Assembly: GCA_013213785.1 (NCBI GenBank)
Contig: JABSPZ010000005.1
Span: 62,001-126,000, forward strand
Direction: 5' to 3'
Source of the DNA: Henriciella sp.
GTDB taxonomy: Bacteria > Pseudomonadota > Alphaproteobacteria > Caulobacterales > Hyphomonadaceae
Length of the DNA: 64,000 bases
Position numbers and translations under genes: made by a program. The notes beneath the pieces were generated by a model, which worked only from the letters and a program-made list of their open reading frames with translations, was not told where the DNA came from and did not search any database. Of this stretch, positions 36,269 to 45,887 are shown in pieces. Each line of letters begins with the position of its first letter. Position 1 is the stretch's first letter.

Positions 36269-37414
36269 TTACGCTAAAGCTTCGCGGCGTTTCTCAGCGG
36301 CTGATTTCTTGACGCTCTCTGAGCGGAGCTGACCGCACGCTGCGAAGATATCGCGGCCGCGCGGCGTTCGGATCGGGCTGGCATATCCAGCGCGATTAAC
36401 GACTTCAGCAAAGGCTTCGATCGTTTCCCAGTCCGAGCATTCATAAGGGCTGCCAGGCCATGGATTAAACGGGATCAGATTGATCTTGGCCGGGACACCG
36501 CTCAGCAATTTCACCAGATCACGCGCCTCGGCCAAGCTGTCATTCACGCCTTTCAGCATGACATATTCAAACGTTACGCGCTTGGAGTTGTTGAGCTCCG
36601 GGTAAGCGCGGATCGCCTCGAACAGAGTCTGAAGGTCATACTTGCGATTGATCGGGACAATCTCATCGCGCAGATCGTCTCGAACTGCGTGAAGGGAGAT
36701 CGCGAGCATAGCACCCGTCCGGGCGCCGAGTTCGGGGATCTTGGGCGCTACACCAGCGGTTGAGACTGTGATCCGGCGGCGTCCAATCGCGATGCCATGC
36801 CCATCACTGATCGTGTCGATCGCCTCGGCCACATTGTCCAAATTATAGAGCGGCTCGCCCATGCCCATGAAGACAATATTGGTGAGCCGGCGGTTCTCCA
36901 TACTGCTCGGCCATTCCTCGATCTGGTCACGCGCGATCATGATTTGAGAGACGATCTCTTGCGCGGTCAGATTGCGGACAAGCTTTTGGGTGCCGGTATG
37001 GCAGAATGTACAATTCAGCGTGCAGCCAACTTGGCTCGATACACACAGGGCGCCGGATTTGCTGACATCTGGAATGAAGACGCTTTCGCCTTCGACGCCG
37101 GGCTGAAACTGCACCAGCCATTTTTGCGTGCCATCGACCGAGACTTGGTGATCGGTCACGGCCGGGCGGTCGAGATTATAAGCATCGCTCAGCTGAACGC
37201 GCAGGTCCTTTGCGACGTCCGTCATCTCCATGAAGTCGCGGCATCCCATATGGTGTGCCCAGCGGCGGATTTGCTTCGCGCGCATGCCCGCTTGCTTTGT
37301 CGGCACGCCGAGAGTTTCCATTTCTGCTTTTAGGGCAGGCAAAGACATGCCCGCCAGCGATTTCGGGGCAGGGGCCGCGTCAGGGCGTTTGGAGAGATCA
37401 AGCTCGACTTTCAT
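36269..37414 (-). CDS. rlmN: Dual-specificity rRNA/tRNA methyltransferase RlmN
   Basis: This 381-residue radical-SAM enzyme makes m2A2503 in 23S rRNA and m2A37 in some tRNAs. The [4Fe-4S] motif [11 protein letters not shown] places Cys131, Cys135 and Cys138; [12 protein letters not shown] is the SAM site, and [18 protein letters not shown] and the C-terminal [12 protein letters not shown] (with the catalytic Cys) follow. The family length is normal. It converges on the amidohydrolase with no visible terminator. Confidence 0.97.
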   Translation of the reverse strand: MKVELDLSKRPDAAPAPKSLAGMSLPALKAEMETLGVPTKQAGMRAKQIRRWAHHMGCRDFMEMTDVAKDLRVQLSDAYNLDRPAVTDHQVSVDGTQKWLVQFQPGVEGESVFIPDVSKSGALCVSSQVGCTLNCTFCHTGTQKLVRNLTAQEIVSQIMIARDQIEEWPSSMENRRLTNIVFMGMGEPLYNLDNVAEAIDTISDGHGIAIGRRRITVSTAGVAPKIPELGARTGAMLAISLHAVRDDLRDEIVPINRKYDLQTLFEAIRAYPELNNSKRVTFEYVMLKGVNDSLAEARDLVKLLSGVPAKINLIPFNPWPGSPYECSDWETIEAFAEVVNRAGYASPIRTPRGRDIFAACGQLRSESVKKSAAEKRREALA

Positions 37415-37494
37415 GCCGCGCCTATATCAGAGGCGCGTCGGAAATGCACCCATCTGTGGTCAGAGGGGGCAGGCGAGTAGAAATCGGTTGCGAT

Positions 37495-38334
37495 CTAAGC
37501 GGCAGCGGTCGCGCTATCGGAGGATGTCCGGATAAACGCGCCGCGCATATCGCGGGATGGTTTGATCGAGCTTGATAGGCCTTCAATCGACTCGTCAGGT
37601 CCAAAGAAGAGATAAGCGTCTGGCAGCATTTGCTTGCTGAGCGTCTCCAACACTTGCCGTTTGGCAGGTTTAGCGAGGCTGCTGATAATATTGCTGCATA
37701 GGATTACGTCGAATCCACCGAGATCCGACGCAGGATTCAAAAGGTTTTGACGTCGGAAGAATACGGTTTCGCGCAGATCATCTTTGATCTCCCATTCGCC
37801 ATTATCGTGGCGATTGAAATTGGTCATCAAGCGATGAATTGAGAGACCTTTCTGAACATCGAAATGCCCGTAGACGCCGCGCTTCGCTGTTTCGACACAG
37901 TCGGTCGAGAGATCTGACCCGATAATCTCAATTTGGGCGCTGGCGAGCGGCGATCCAACATCTTCGCGGATGCGCATCGCAAGGGACCAGGCTTCTTGTC
38001 CGGTCGATGTGCCTGCGCACCAGATCCGAAGTATGCCGGACTTAGAGAGTTTCAAGCGCTGCGGCAAAGCATGGGTGACGATCTGTTCAATCGTCTCGCG
38101 CTCGGCGAAGAAGCTTGTTTTTTTGCTGGTGAGCGCTGCTGCAACTTCTTGCTCGAAACGAGGGTTGGGACGTGCTTTCAGGCACTGAACCAAATCGTCC
38201 AGGGTCGCGAAACTCTCACGTCGTGAGATGTTGCTGAGGCGTGCATCCATTAAATAGGACTTTGTCGGCGCAAAATGCTGACCGCTATTTCGCAGCGCTA
38301 AATCCGCAAGCTCATTAAATGTGCTTTCCTGCAT
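37495..38334 (-). CDS. CheR-family protein-glutamate methyltransferase
   Basis: This 279-residue protein has the CheR N-terminal helical domain (1-75) and SAM-dependent C-terminal domain: TSFFAERETIEQIV, WCAGTSTGQEAWSLAMRI and a DVILCSNIISSL segment. The last normally reads FCRNVLIYF; the Arg is lost here, which may alter receptor-tail recognition. CheR methylates chemoreceptor glutamates. It is the third gene of chpT-cheY-cheR, with no chemoreceptor nearby, so it could serve another signalling role. Confidence 0.85.
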   Translation of the reverse strand: MQESTFNELADLALRNSGQHFAPTKSYLMDARLSNISRRESFATLDDLVQCLKARPNPRFEQEVAAALTSKKTSFFAERETIEQIVTHALPQRLKLSKSGILRIWCAGTSTGQEAWSLAMRIREDVGSPLASAQIEIIGSDLSTDCVETAKRGVYGHFDVQKGLSIHRLMTNFNRHDNGEWEIKDDLRETVFFRRQNLLNPASDLGGFDVILCSNIISSLAKPAKRQVLETLSKQMLPDAYLFFGPDESIEGLSSSIKPSRDMRGAFIRTSSDSATAAA

Positions 38335-38395
38335 GCGACTGCGTTCCCTTAAGGTTTAAAGTTACCAAAAAGCGCGATTTTATTAAGAAATGGCT

Positions 38396-38761
38396 TCAAA
38401 CAAGCCCGACTTCTGAAAATTTGCTCTCTACGATCTCGGCATCGAACGGTTTCATAATATACTCGTTCGCACCGGCGCGGATCGCCTCACTGATATGTTC
38501 GGAATCGTTTTCATTGGTGCAGAACACGACAACAGGATCTTTGCCATTATCCTCGCGGCGCAGTGCGCGCAGGAAATCTAGCCCGTTCATAACCGGCATA
38601 TTCCAGTCGAGCAGAATGGCATCTGGCATGTCTTTGCGGCACAGTTCGAGAGCCTCTGCGCCATGCGCAGCCTCTGAAACGGTGAATGACAGATCCTGGA
38701 TGATCCGTCCCGCGACAGTGCGAACGACTCGGGAATCGTCGACAATCAAGCAGTGTTTCAT
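38396..38761 (-). CDS. Single-domain CheY-like response regulator
   Basis: This 121-residue receiver domain has no output domain. Acid residues Asp8/Asp9 (IVDDSRVVR), phosphoacceptor Asp52 (ILLDWNMPVMNG), Thr (VVFCTNEND) and Lys (YIMKPFDAEIV) are all present, so it should be phosphorylated. Start ATG 38761 gives the normal CheY length. It sits between chpT and cheR; it might be phosphorylated by or compete at the ChpT phosphorelay, or act in chemotaxis (inference). Confidence 0.92.
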   Translation of the reverse strand: MKHCLIVDDSRVVRTVAGRIIQDLSFTVSEAAHGAEALELCRKDMPDAILLDWNMPVMNGLDFLRALRREDNGKDPVVVFCTNENDSEHISEAIRAGANEYIMKPFDAEIVESKFSEVGLV

Positions 38762-38810
38762 GGTAGACCCGTTTAAGTTGCAACCCAATCAGACTATGGG
38801 CGAAAACAAC

Positions 38811-38825
38811 TTAACAGAGTGTTAG
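38811..38825. promoter_or_regulatory. CtrA-like box (TTAA-N7-TTAG)
   Basis: TTAA-CAGAGTG-TTAG differs by one base from the CtrA consensus TTAA-N7-TTAA. It overlaps the chpT stop and lies ~50 bp before the cheY-like start. Chance occurrence cannot be excluded. Confidence 0.3.
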
Positions 38826-39463
38826 CCTTCAGCGCGCAGCCCATGAGCAACGAAGCTGACATGCTCCTCAGCGGCCGTGGCTGTAATCTCGCCGCCCAGG
38901 TCGCTCGCCACCATTTTCGCAAAGAGCGGTTGGATTGTATGAGCTGACCACCCTTCTTCAGGGGTTCCGCCAGCGAGGATCGTCTCGGTAAAGCCAGACA
39001 GCCGCGCCTTTGGCCCTTTGGCGTCGGCGGCGACCCGCAACCCGTGTTCATCATTCGCAACCGTGAGCGTAACAACACCGCCGCGTGGGATCGATGACGT
39101 TGCCATGATCACCAAATTCATCAGCACCCGGGCATGACCACAGCTGAAATGCTCTGTTTCAATATTCCATTCGATGCTGGGTTTGTGGCTCTTCATGAAG
39201 CCTTCGACGATCCGGCGCACATCATGGCGGTCTGCAGCTGTGTTAGACAGACCTGCAGACCCGAACGCATAGCGTAGTAATTGAATGCGGGCGCCTGCAG
39301 ACTCCGCCCCATTGTGCAGAAGCTGCTCAGCTTGCGCTTTCATGTCCGCATCGCCTGGCTCTTCCAAAAGCTCCAGAGCCGAATTCACGGATGCCACAGG
39401 CGAAATCAAATCATGACAAATGCGAGACGCAATAAAAGCTGCAAGACGGGATGGCTCTATCAT
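38822..39463 (-). CDS. chpT: ChpT-type histidine phosphotransferase
   Basis: This 213-residue protein resembles ChpT, which relays phosphate from CckA to CtrA and CpdR. The DHp-like helical hairpin carries His17 in ASRICHDLISPVASVNSALEL; a degenerate GHKL-like domain follows (HARVLMNLVIMATSSIPRGG and ASDLGGEIT), without the ATP-binding N/G boxes of a kinase. It dimerises through the first domain. CckA and CtrA are not in the window. It leads a minus-strand cluster with cheY- and cheR-like genes. Confidence 0.9.
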   Translation of the reverse strand: MIEPSRLAAFIASRICHDLISPVASVNSALELLEEPGDADMKAQAEQLLHNGAESAGARIQLLRYAFGSAGLSNTAADRHDVRRIVEGFMKSHKPSIEWNIETEHFSCGHARVLMNLVIMATSSIPRGGVVTLTVANDEHGLRVAADAKGPKARLSGFTETILAGGTPEEGWSAHTIQPLFAKMVASDLGGEITATAAEEHVSFVAHGLRAEG

Positions 39464-39524
39464 CTCATAACCCCAGTAAACCGATAAGGGTTCTGTCTAA
39501 CCGATTCGCGGAGATTTGACGTGT

Positions 39525-39761
39525 CTAATCGTTTAGATCTTCAGGGCGCTCAATATCGTCATATCCATCTCTCGCACTCTTGAAGGTCAGAAAGAATAGA
39601 CCCCCGGCCAGCGCAATGCTCACCAAGACGCCGAGACCGTAGGCGATCCAGCCATGCATCGTCATGGTGACACCAAGATCACTCCACATCGCCCCAACCG
39701 CCCAAAAGGTCAGACCGAGCCCAGCAATCGCGGCGATAATCAGAAGCAGAGTTGTTTTCAT
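39525..39761 (-). CDS. Small two-helix membrane protein
   Basis: This 78-residue protein of unknown family has two hydrophobic segments (about 4-25 and 38-62, TLLLIIAAIAGLGLTFWAVG and GLGVLVSIALAGGLFFLTF) and an acidic tail ending DGYDDIERPEDLND. The ribosome site is weak. It lies 60 bp upstream of chpT on the same strand. Confidence 0.65.
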   Translation of the reverse strand: MKTTLLLIIAAIAGLGLTFWAVGAMWSDLGVTMTMHGWIAYGLGVLVSIALAGGLFFLTFKSARDGYDDIERPEDLND

Positions 39762-39989
39762 AAGTTTGATTTAAGTGGTGAGTGCCTCATGTCCACCTGC
39801 ACGTGGTCACACCTTGCTCAATAATCGTCCAATAATCGCTTCATGACGGAATTGAAATCTGCGTAGGGGCTCCGGAAAGTGTCGACCCGTGCTACAGGTT
39901 ATTAAGTCTTTAACGGCACAATTCTTGAACGAAACAGGCCAATAAGATTCAAGTGGGACGGGAATTGTTCCGTTGCGGGAGTAAGCCGA
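39762..39989. other. Intergenic region between small membrane gene and M23 peptidase
   Basis: About 230 bp of promoter space for two divergent genes. It holds an 11-bp-period tandem repeat of CAATAATCG (39819-39827 and 39830-39838). No gene or clear hairpin is seen. Confidence 0.45.
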
Positions 39990-41321
39990 GTGTTGAAATC
40001 AATGTCTGCAGGAATGCGAAGCCTGGTTGGTATTGGGGCTTTGGTCGGCCTGTCTGCCGCCACCGTTCTGGTCTTAGACTTGGAAACAGACGTCGCGCCT
40101 GAGATCGAAGCGCCGATTGAAGCACCGATCAATCTGGCAGCGATTCCGATTGACGCTGCAGACTTTGGCATCGCGGCGCCGCTCGATGTCCGAACCGCGA
40201 CCCTGAAACGACGTGAAACGCTTTCTGACCTCGTGAACCGCTTGGATTTGCCTAATAATGATGGACATCGCGCGCTGTACAGTCTGACCTCATCAGAGCT
40301 TTTGGACGCGCGGCGCGCCCGGCCCGGAATGGCTTTGACGGCGCATGTCGCCGAAGAGTCTTTGAACGCTATCAGCATCGAATTGGAAGCTGGACGCCGC
40401 CTTATGGCCAAGCGTCTTCCAGATGGCGAGTATCAAGCCATGGCGCTGAACTCGCGATTGATCCCGCAACCTATGATCGTCAAAGGCAGCATTGAAACCA
40501 GCCTGTATCAAGATGCCCAAGTGCTCGGCGCAGAGGATCAGCAGGTCGTCGATTTCGCGCAAGTGTTTGCCTATGACCTCGATTTCCAGCGTGAAGTTCA
40601 CCCGGGCGACCAGTTTGAAATGGTGTTCGATGTGCTGGCCGATGAGCGCGGAAATGTCATTCGTCGCGGCAACGTCCTCTATGCGGCGTTGAACGGAAAA
40701 GCCGTGAACAAGTCCTTCTATCGGTTCACGACGCCAGACGAGAACATCACGGACTATTTCCAGGAGAATGGCGAAAGCTCGACTAAGTTCTTGATGAAAA
40801 CGCCGATCAATGGCGCGCGCCTCTCGTCCCGATTTGGAAAGCGTCGCCACCCAATCAGTGGCTACACGCGCTTGCACAAGGGGACCGACTTTGCAGCGCC
40901 AACTGGAACGCCAATCTTTGCGGCCGGAAATGGTGTTGTTGAACGCGCCAGCCGGTATGGCGGCTATGGTCATTACATCCGCATCCGCCACTCTAAAGGC
41001 TATAAGACAGCCTATGCGCACCTGTCGCGTTATGCGCGTGGTGTGCGTAGTGGGCGCCGCGTTCGTCAGGGCGAAGTGATCGGCTATGTTGGATCGACGG
41101 GCGCTTCAACCGGCCCGCACCTGCATTATGAAGTCTACAAGAACGGCAAAGCGGTCGACGCGATGCGTTTGAAGCTTCCAACCGGTCGTAAGCTCGCCAT
41201 GGATCCTGAAATCCTCGCAGAGTTTGAAGTTGAGCGGGACCGCATTGATGGAATTCGCCTGGCGGACAATCCGCCGGTCCCAGCGATCCTGACCGCGGCT
41301 GCCGCACCGCCAGCCCCATAA
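39990..41321 (+). CDS. M23-family (LytM) peptidoglycan endopeptidase
   Basis: This 443-residue envelope protein starts at GTG 39990 (GGGAG 8 nt upstream; ATG 40002 is the alternative). An N-terminal anchor or signal helix (about 8-30) is followed by a helical/OapA-like middle and a LytM domain (about 295-395). Zn ligands are HKGTDFAAPTGTP (H and D) and GPHLHYEVYKNG (HxH); AYAHLSRY supplies the catalytic His. Intact ligands favour active DD-endopeptidase function over an EnvC-type activator. It is monocistronic with its own terminator. Confidence 0.92.
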   Translation: MLKSMSAGMRSLVGIGALVGLSAATVLVLDLETDVAPEIEAPIEAPINLAAIPIDAADFGIAAPLDVRTATLKRRETLSDLVNRLDLPNNDGHRALYSLTSSELLDARRARPGMALTAHVAEESLNAISIELEAGRRLMAKRLPDGEYQAMALNSRLIPQPMIVKGSIETSLYQDAQVLGAEDQQVVDFAQVFAYDLDFQREVHPGDQFEMVFDVLADERGNVIRRGNVLYAALNGKAVNKSFYRFTTPDENITDYFQENGESSTKFLMKTPINGARLSSRFGKRRHPISGYTRLHKGTDFAAPTGTPIFAAGNGVVERASRYGGYGHYIRIRHSKGYKTAYAHLSRYARGVRSGRRVRQGEVIGYVGSTGASTGPHLHYEVYKNGKAVDAMRLKLPTGRKLAMDPEILAEFEVERDRIDGIRLADNPPVPAILTAAAAPPAP

Positions 41322-41325
41322 AAGA

Positions 41326-41362
41326 AACCCGCCACGCGAGGGCGGGCGGGTTCCTCTCTTTT
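41326..41362 (+). terminator. Terminator after M23 peptidase
   Basis: An AACCCGCC/GGCGGGTT stem (41326-41333 with 41345-41352) and 11-nt loop are followed by a T-rich CCTCTCTTTT tract. It lies just after the stop and just before the convergent clpB end. Confidence 0.7.
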
Positions 41363-41375
41363 CCGGCCTAGTCCG

Positions 41376-43997
41376 CTAATTGAGCGATGCAGCGCCCTTC
41401 GCGAACTCGTTCGGGACGCCATTGATCGTCAGGCTATGCGCTTCAGCATCGACCTTAATTGTCTCGCCATCATGGATCCGGCCTTCCAAGAGCAGTCGTG
41501 CAAGCGGATCTTGCAACTCTTTCTGGATCACGCGCTTGAGTGGACGGGCGCCATAGACCGGGTCATATCCGCGATCGGCCAGCCATTGCCGGGCCGCTTC
41601 AGTCAGTCCGACAGACATCTTCCGGTCTTTCAAAAGGCTGCCAAGTCGGGCGATCTGAATGTCGACAATATGATCGATTTCACCGCGACCGAGGCGTTGG
41701 AAGAAGACGGTCTCGTCGATCCGGTTGATGAATTCCGGGCGGAAATGCGCTCGGATGGCGGTTGAAACTGCATCTCGTTGCGCGAGGCTAAGTTCGCCTT
41801 CATCACCGCTCGCGATGGCATCCGCACCAAGGTTCGATGTCATGATCACGACGGTGTTCCTAAAATCGACCGTGCGGCCCTGACCATCTGTTAGACGGCC
41901 ATCATCCAGCACCTGGAGCAGGGTGTTGAACAAGTCTGGATGCGCTTTCTCGACCTCATCGAACAGGACGACTTGATAAGGTCGTCGTCGCACGGCTTCA
42001 GTCAGGACGCCGCCTTCATCATACCCGACATAGCCAGGAGGCGCGCCGATTAAACGAGCGACCGAATGCTTCTCCTGAAACTCTGACATATCGAGCCGCA
42101 AGACGGCGCTATCATCGTCGAACAAGAATTCAGCGAGCGCTTTGGTGAGCTCTGTTTTCCCGACCCCGGTTGGGCCGACAAACAAGAATGAGCCGATCGG
42201 ACGGTTCGGATCCTGAAGGCCGGCGCGAGCGCGGCGGACGGCATTGGAGACCGCTTGCAGCGCATCTTCCTGTCCAACCACACGGGCTCGCAAAGCATCT
42301 TCCATACGGAGCAGCTTCTCGCGCTCGCCTTCCAGCATTTTATCGACGGGAATGCCGGTCCATTTGCTGACAACACCAGCGATGTGATCTGGACGCACGA
42401 CTTCGGAGACAAGCCCTTCCTCGTCGCCAGCGTCTTCGCTGCCTTCAACGTCCGCAATGCGTTTTTCGAGCGCCGGGATGGCTGAGAATTTCAGCTCTGA
42501 CGCTTTCTGAAGATCGCCGACGCGCTGTGCTTCCGCCATTTCGGCATAGGCGCGGTCCAGCTCTTCTTTGGCCGAGGCGGCGCCTTTCAATTTATCCTTT
42601 TCAGCGGCCCAAGCCGTGGTCAGTTCATCTGATTTTGTTTGCAGTTCGCCAATCTCACCTTCGATCGTTTTGAGGCGATCCACAGAGGCATCATCCTTTT
42701 CCTTCTTGAGCGCTTCGGCTTCGATTTTCAGCTGCAGCAAGCGGCGGTCAATCTCGTCCAACTCTTCTGGTTTGGAATCGACTTGCATGCGAAGGCGCGA
42801 GGCGGCTTCATCCATCAGGTCGATGGCTTTATCCGGCAAGAACCGGTCCGTGATATAGCGATTAGATAGTGTTGCGGCAGAGACAATTGCGCTGTCACTC
42901 ACACGGACGCCGTGATGGGCCTCGTAGCGCCCTTTTAGGCCCCGCAAGATCGAGATCGTATCCTCGACGGTTGGTTCATCGACATAGACCGCCATGAAGC
43001 GGCGAGCCAAAGCCGCGTCGCCTTCAACATATTTACGATATTCGTCGAGCGTTGTCGCTCCGAGACAATGCAGCTCGCCGCGCGCCAAGGCAGGCTTAAT
43101 CAGATTCGAAGCATCCATCGCGCCATCTGTCTTCCCGGCGCCGACCAGCGTGTGCATCTCGTCAATGAAAAGAACGATGCCGCCCTCGGCTTGTTCGACT
43201 TCTTTTAGGACCGCTTTCAAGCGCTCTTCAAACTCGCCGCGAAATTTCGCACCGGCAATCAGCGCGCCCATATCGAGGGCGAGCAAGCGTTTCTCCTTCA
43301 GGCTTTCCGGGACATCGCCGTTGACGATACGCAGCGCGAGGCCCTCAGCGATTGCGGTTTTCCCAACGCCAGGCTCCCCAATCAGCACAGGATTGTTCTT
43401 TGTCCGACGTGACAGGACCTGGATCGCGCGGCGAATTTCTTCATCGCGGCCGATCACGGGGTCGAGCTTGCCAGAGCGCGCATCCGTGGTCAGGTCACGC
43501 GTATATTTTTTGAGTGCTTCATAGCATTCTTCCGCATTCGCGCTGTCCGCCGTGCGCCCTTGGCGCAGCTGCGTAACCGCGGCTTCCAGTAGGCTCGGCG
43601 TGACGCCCGATTGCGCAAGCGCTTCGGCGGCTTTGTTCTTCTTGAGGCTCGCGAGCGCGATCATGAGACGCTCGACGGTGATGAAGCTATCGCCGGCCTT
43701 TTTGGCGCCAGCTTCGGCGTCCGCGAACAATTTGGCTGTGCTTTGGTCGAGCCGTAATCCGCCTTGACCACCGCTCACTTTCGGGATGGCGCGTAAGGCG
43801 TCATCGAGCGCTTGGATCACGCGTTCCGGCTGTCCACCCGCCGCGCGGATCAAGTTCACCACGAGCTGATCGCGGTCTTCGAGCATCGCTTTCAGAATAT
43901 GCTCGGGCAGAAACAATTGATTGGAGTTGGCGAGCGCTGCGGTTTGGGCTGCTTGGAGGACGCTTTGCGCGCGCTCTGTATAAGTCTCAAAATTCAT
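41376..43997 (-). CDS. clpB: ClpB protein disaggregase
   Basis: This 873-residue Hsp100 chaperone solubilises aggregates with DnaK. The N-terminal Clp_N repeats span about 1-145. NBD1 has Walker [10 protein letters not shown] at 207-214, the coiled-coil M-domain lies near 400-530, and NBD2 has GPTGVGKTE near 610. The start is ATG 43997 (GGGGATGTGAT upstream); a frame to 44084 is too long. It lies downstream of rpoH on the same strand, separated by a terminator, so it needs its own promoter in the 114-bp gap. Confidence 0.97.
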   Translation of the reverse strand: MNFETYTERAQSVLQAAQTAALANSNQLFLPEHILKAMLEDRDQLVVNLIRAAGGQPERVIQALDDALRAIPKVSGGQGGLRLDQSTAKLFADAEAGAKKAGDSFITVERLMIALASLKKNKAAEALAQSGVTPSLLEAAVTQLRQGRTADSANAEECYEALKKYTRDLTTDARSGKLDPVIGRDEEIRRAIQVLSRRTKNNPVLIGEPGVGKTAIAEGLALRIVNGDVPESLKEKRLLALDMGALIAGAKFRGEFEERLKAVLKEVEQAEGGIVLFIDEMHTLVGAGKTDGAMDASNLIKPALARGELHCLGATTLDEYRKYVEGDAALARRFMAVYVDEPTVEDTISILRGLKGRYEAHHGVRVSDSAIVSAATLSNRYITDRFLPDKAIDLMDEAASRLRMQVDSKPEELDEIDRRLLQLKIEAEALKKEKDDASVDRLKTIEGEIGELQTKSDELTTAWAAEKDKLKGAASAKEELDRAYAEMAEAQRVGDLQKASELKFSAIPALEKRIADVEGSEDAGDEEGLVSEVVRPDHIAGVVSKWTGIPVDKMLEGEREKLLRMEDALRARVVGQEDALQAVSNAVRRARAGLQDPNRPIGSFLFVGPTGVGKTELTKALAEFLFDDDSAVLRLDMSEFQEKHSVARLIGAPPGYVGYDEGGVLTEAVRRRPYQVVLFDEVEKAHPDLFNTLLQVLDDGRLTDGQGRTVDFRNTVVIMTSNLGADAIASGDEGELSLAQRDAVSTAIRAHFRPEFINRIDETVFFQRLGRGEIDHIVDIQIARLGSLLKDRKMSVGLTEAARQWLADRGYDPVYGARPLKRVIQKELQDPLARLLLEGRIHDGETIKVDAEAHSLTINGVPNEFAKGAASLN

Positions 43998-44111
43998 ATC
44001 ACATCCCCTTTCAAAGGCAGATCTGGGCCCGCCAACATGCGTTGCGCGAGGCCTAAGTTTCGTCTGGATCCCGCTCAGCAGCAATCCGTTCGGATCTCAT
44101 GTGGGAATGCG

Positions 44112-44146
44112 AAAACGGGTTCGCAAGCGTTAAACCTGCGAACCCG
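44112..44146 (-). terminator. Rho-independent terminator after rpoH
   Basis: On the minus strand a 10-bp stem CGGGTTCGCA/TGCGAACCCG with an 11-nt loop is followed by TTTT. It separates rpoH from clpB. Confidence 0.85.
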
Positions 44147-44170
44147 CATCTTGAGAGTGTAATGGCGATC

Positions 44171-45058
44171 TTAAGTCGCCGGAATGAGGCCAGCTTTTTC
44201 CGGGTCACCGACCATTTTGGTAAGCGTTTTTCGAAGCTTGTTGAGGGCTTGGTGCTCAATCTGGCGGACGCGCTCCTTCGAGATTCCCAGGCGTTTACCG
44301 AGCACTTCCAGCGTGACGCTGTCATCGGTCAGGCGCCGCTCCGAAATGATCAGCGTTTCGCGCTCATTCAGAACCTGCAGCGCTTCAGCGATCCACTCTT
44401 TGCGTTTGGCATTATCACGCTCTTCCATGACCTGCTGATCTGGGGTCGCGCTTTCATCTGGGAGGAGATCTTGCCACTGCGCATCGCCATCAACAGCGAG
44501 GGGCGCATTCAGAGAGCGATCCGATGCTGAGAGACGGGAGGCCATATTCTCAACATCGCGCTCTGGCACGCCGAGATGCTCTGAGACCCATTTCTTATTC
44601 TCGGCGGTCATCACCGCATCGCCCGTATCATCAATCTTGGCACGCAGGCGGCGAAGGTTGAAGAACAAGGATTTCTGAGCGGCCGTCGTGCCGGTCCGAA
44701 CAATTGACCAATTGCGCAGAACATAGTCCTGAATCGAAGAGCGGATCCACCATGCGGCATAAGTCGAAAAGCGAACTTCACGGGACGGTTCAAACCGCGC
44801 GGCGGCTTGCATCAGGCCGACATTGCCTTCTTGAACCAAGTCCGCCAGCGGGAGACCGTAGTGGCGGAACTTGGAGGCCATTGAGATGACGAGCCGCATA
44901 TAGGCCGTGGTCAATTCGTGCAGGGCGCGCTCGTCTTCATCATCTCGCCAACGGCGTGCGAGGTTGAGCTCGTGCTCTGCTTCGAGCATGGGTGCTTTCA
45001 TAGCCTTGCGAACAAATCTGCGATCAGGATTTCCACCGGCTTGACTTGTCGTCGTCAT
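44171..45058 (-). CDS. rpoH: RNA polymerase sigma-32 factor RpoH
   Basis: This 295-residue heat-shock sigma factor starts at ATG 45058 (GGGAGGTGAT upstream). Region 2 contains LVISMASKFRHYGLPLADLVQEGNVGLMQAAARFEP; the RpoH-box-like AAQKSLFFNLRRLRAK follows, and region 4 ends TLEVLGKRLGISKERVRQIEHQALNKLR. Alphaproteobacteria often have two RpoH forms and the sequence alone does not tell which. It is followed by its expected target clpB. A long leader (~300 bp) precedes it. Confidence 0.95.
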   Translation of the reverse strand: MTTTSQAGGNPDRRFVRKAMKAPMLEAEHELNLARRWRDDEDERALHELTTAYMRLVISMASKFRHYGLPLADLVQEGNVGLMQAAARFEPSREVRFSTYAAWWIRSSIQDYVLRNWSIVRTGTTAAQKSLFFNLRRLRAKIDDTGDAVMTAENKKWVSEHLGVPERDVENMASRLSASDRSLNAPLAVDGDAQWQDLLPDESATPDQQVMEERDNAKRKEWIAEALQVLNERETLIISERRLTDDSVTLEVLGKRLGISKERVRQIEHQALNKLRKTLTKMVGDPEKAGLIPAT

Positions 45059-45358
45059 ATCACCTCCCAAACCCATTAAGGGTGTGTTTATAGAGGTTTA
45101 CGACTCCTTTTCGCGAGTGGATCAAAAAAATCTTGAAAAAATCTTGAGCGCGCTAAAAGCGAGTTTTGGGCGGTCTCGCAAGCACTTCACCAAAGACTAT
45201 TGGAACATCGATTTAGCGATCGAACTGACAACCATCGTGTCGCTGTAACGAATGCAGATGCATAAAAATATTTGAGTCACAAGAATGTATTCTTGCCATT
45301 TATCCAAAACTGGCGTGATTGATTGTGTAGAAGATCAAGCCGCAAGTGAGCCACATGA
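45059..45358. other. Intergenic region upstream of rpoH and of a small lipoprotein
   Basis: About 300 bp between divergent genes. A tandem pair of AAAAAATCTTG (45125-45146, plus strand) lies ~70-90 bp upstream of the rpoH ATG. No ORF is credible here. Promoters for both genes must lie within it, but no sigma-32 consensus could be assigned with confidence. Confidence 0.45.
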
Positions 45359-45796
45359 ATGCATAGAATACTCATTCTGATCTTATTGTCGGGATGCGCG
45401 CACGCCCAGGCGGAAACCCCAAAACAAGATCGGAACGCGCTGATTGAAGATTACTCTGCAGCGCTGAGCGGCTGCGATATTTCCGCGTTCGAAGCGTTGA
45501 TGGATGAAGATCATATGGGCTTCACTGTTGGAGGGAGTTTAGGCTCGGGGATGGATGCTCAAGCGCTCCGCACGCAGTGTGAGGCGGGAATTAAAATGGC
45601 GGTTCAGCCGGTAAATATAAATTGGATGACGGAGAGCGAGGACAGACTCCAAATTGTCGGGTTTGATTTAGTTGGGGCACTGACTCATCCCGAGCGCGGC
45701 ACTTATAACAACAATTTGCGGGTGACCCTCGTCGCAAATGCCGAGGGCGCAGGCCCCCTCAAAATTATGCACTCACATATTTCGCCTCTGCGATGA
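45359..45796 (+). CDS. Small lipoprotein with NTF2/SnoaL-like domain
   Basis: This 145-residue protein starts MHRILILILLSGCAHAQA, a short lipoprotein signal with Cys13 in LLSGC. The mature part has NALIEDYSAALSGCDISAFEALMDEDH and later VTLVANAEGAGPLKIMHSHIS, the helix-then-beta pattern of NTF2/SnoaL (DUF4440-like) domains, by eye only. The function is unknown. It has its own promoter space and a bidirectional terminator at the 3' side. Confidence 0.7.
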   Translation: MHRILILILLSGCAHAQAETPKQDRNALIEDYSAALSGCDISAFEALMDEDHMGFTVGGSLGSGMDAQALRTQCEAGIKMAVQPVNINWMTESEDRLQIVGFDLVGALTHPERGTYNNNLRVTLVANAEGAGPLKIMHSHISPLR

Positions 45797-45822
45797 GCGT
45801 AAGGGATTGCGCACCCGAGAGA

Positions 45823-45856
45823 AAAAAGCCCCGCCAGATTGGCAGGGCTTTTCTTT
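45823..45856. terminator. Bidirectional terminator between lipoprotein gene and carD
   Basis: AAAAGCCCCGCCA and TGGCAGGGCTTTT form a stem with one C/A mismatch and a short GATT loop. A- and T-runs flank both sides, so it can serve both convergent genes. Confidence 0.8.
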
Positions 45857-45887
45857 AAGTCTTTTCGCCGTCTTCCGGCTCGCCCTT

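Noticed and set aside
40293-41021. 242-codon minus-strand frame
   Set aside because: It is antisense to the M23 peptidase core with intact zinc ligands.
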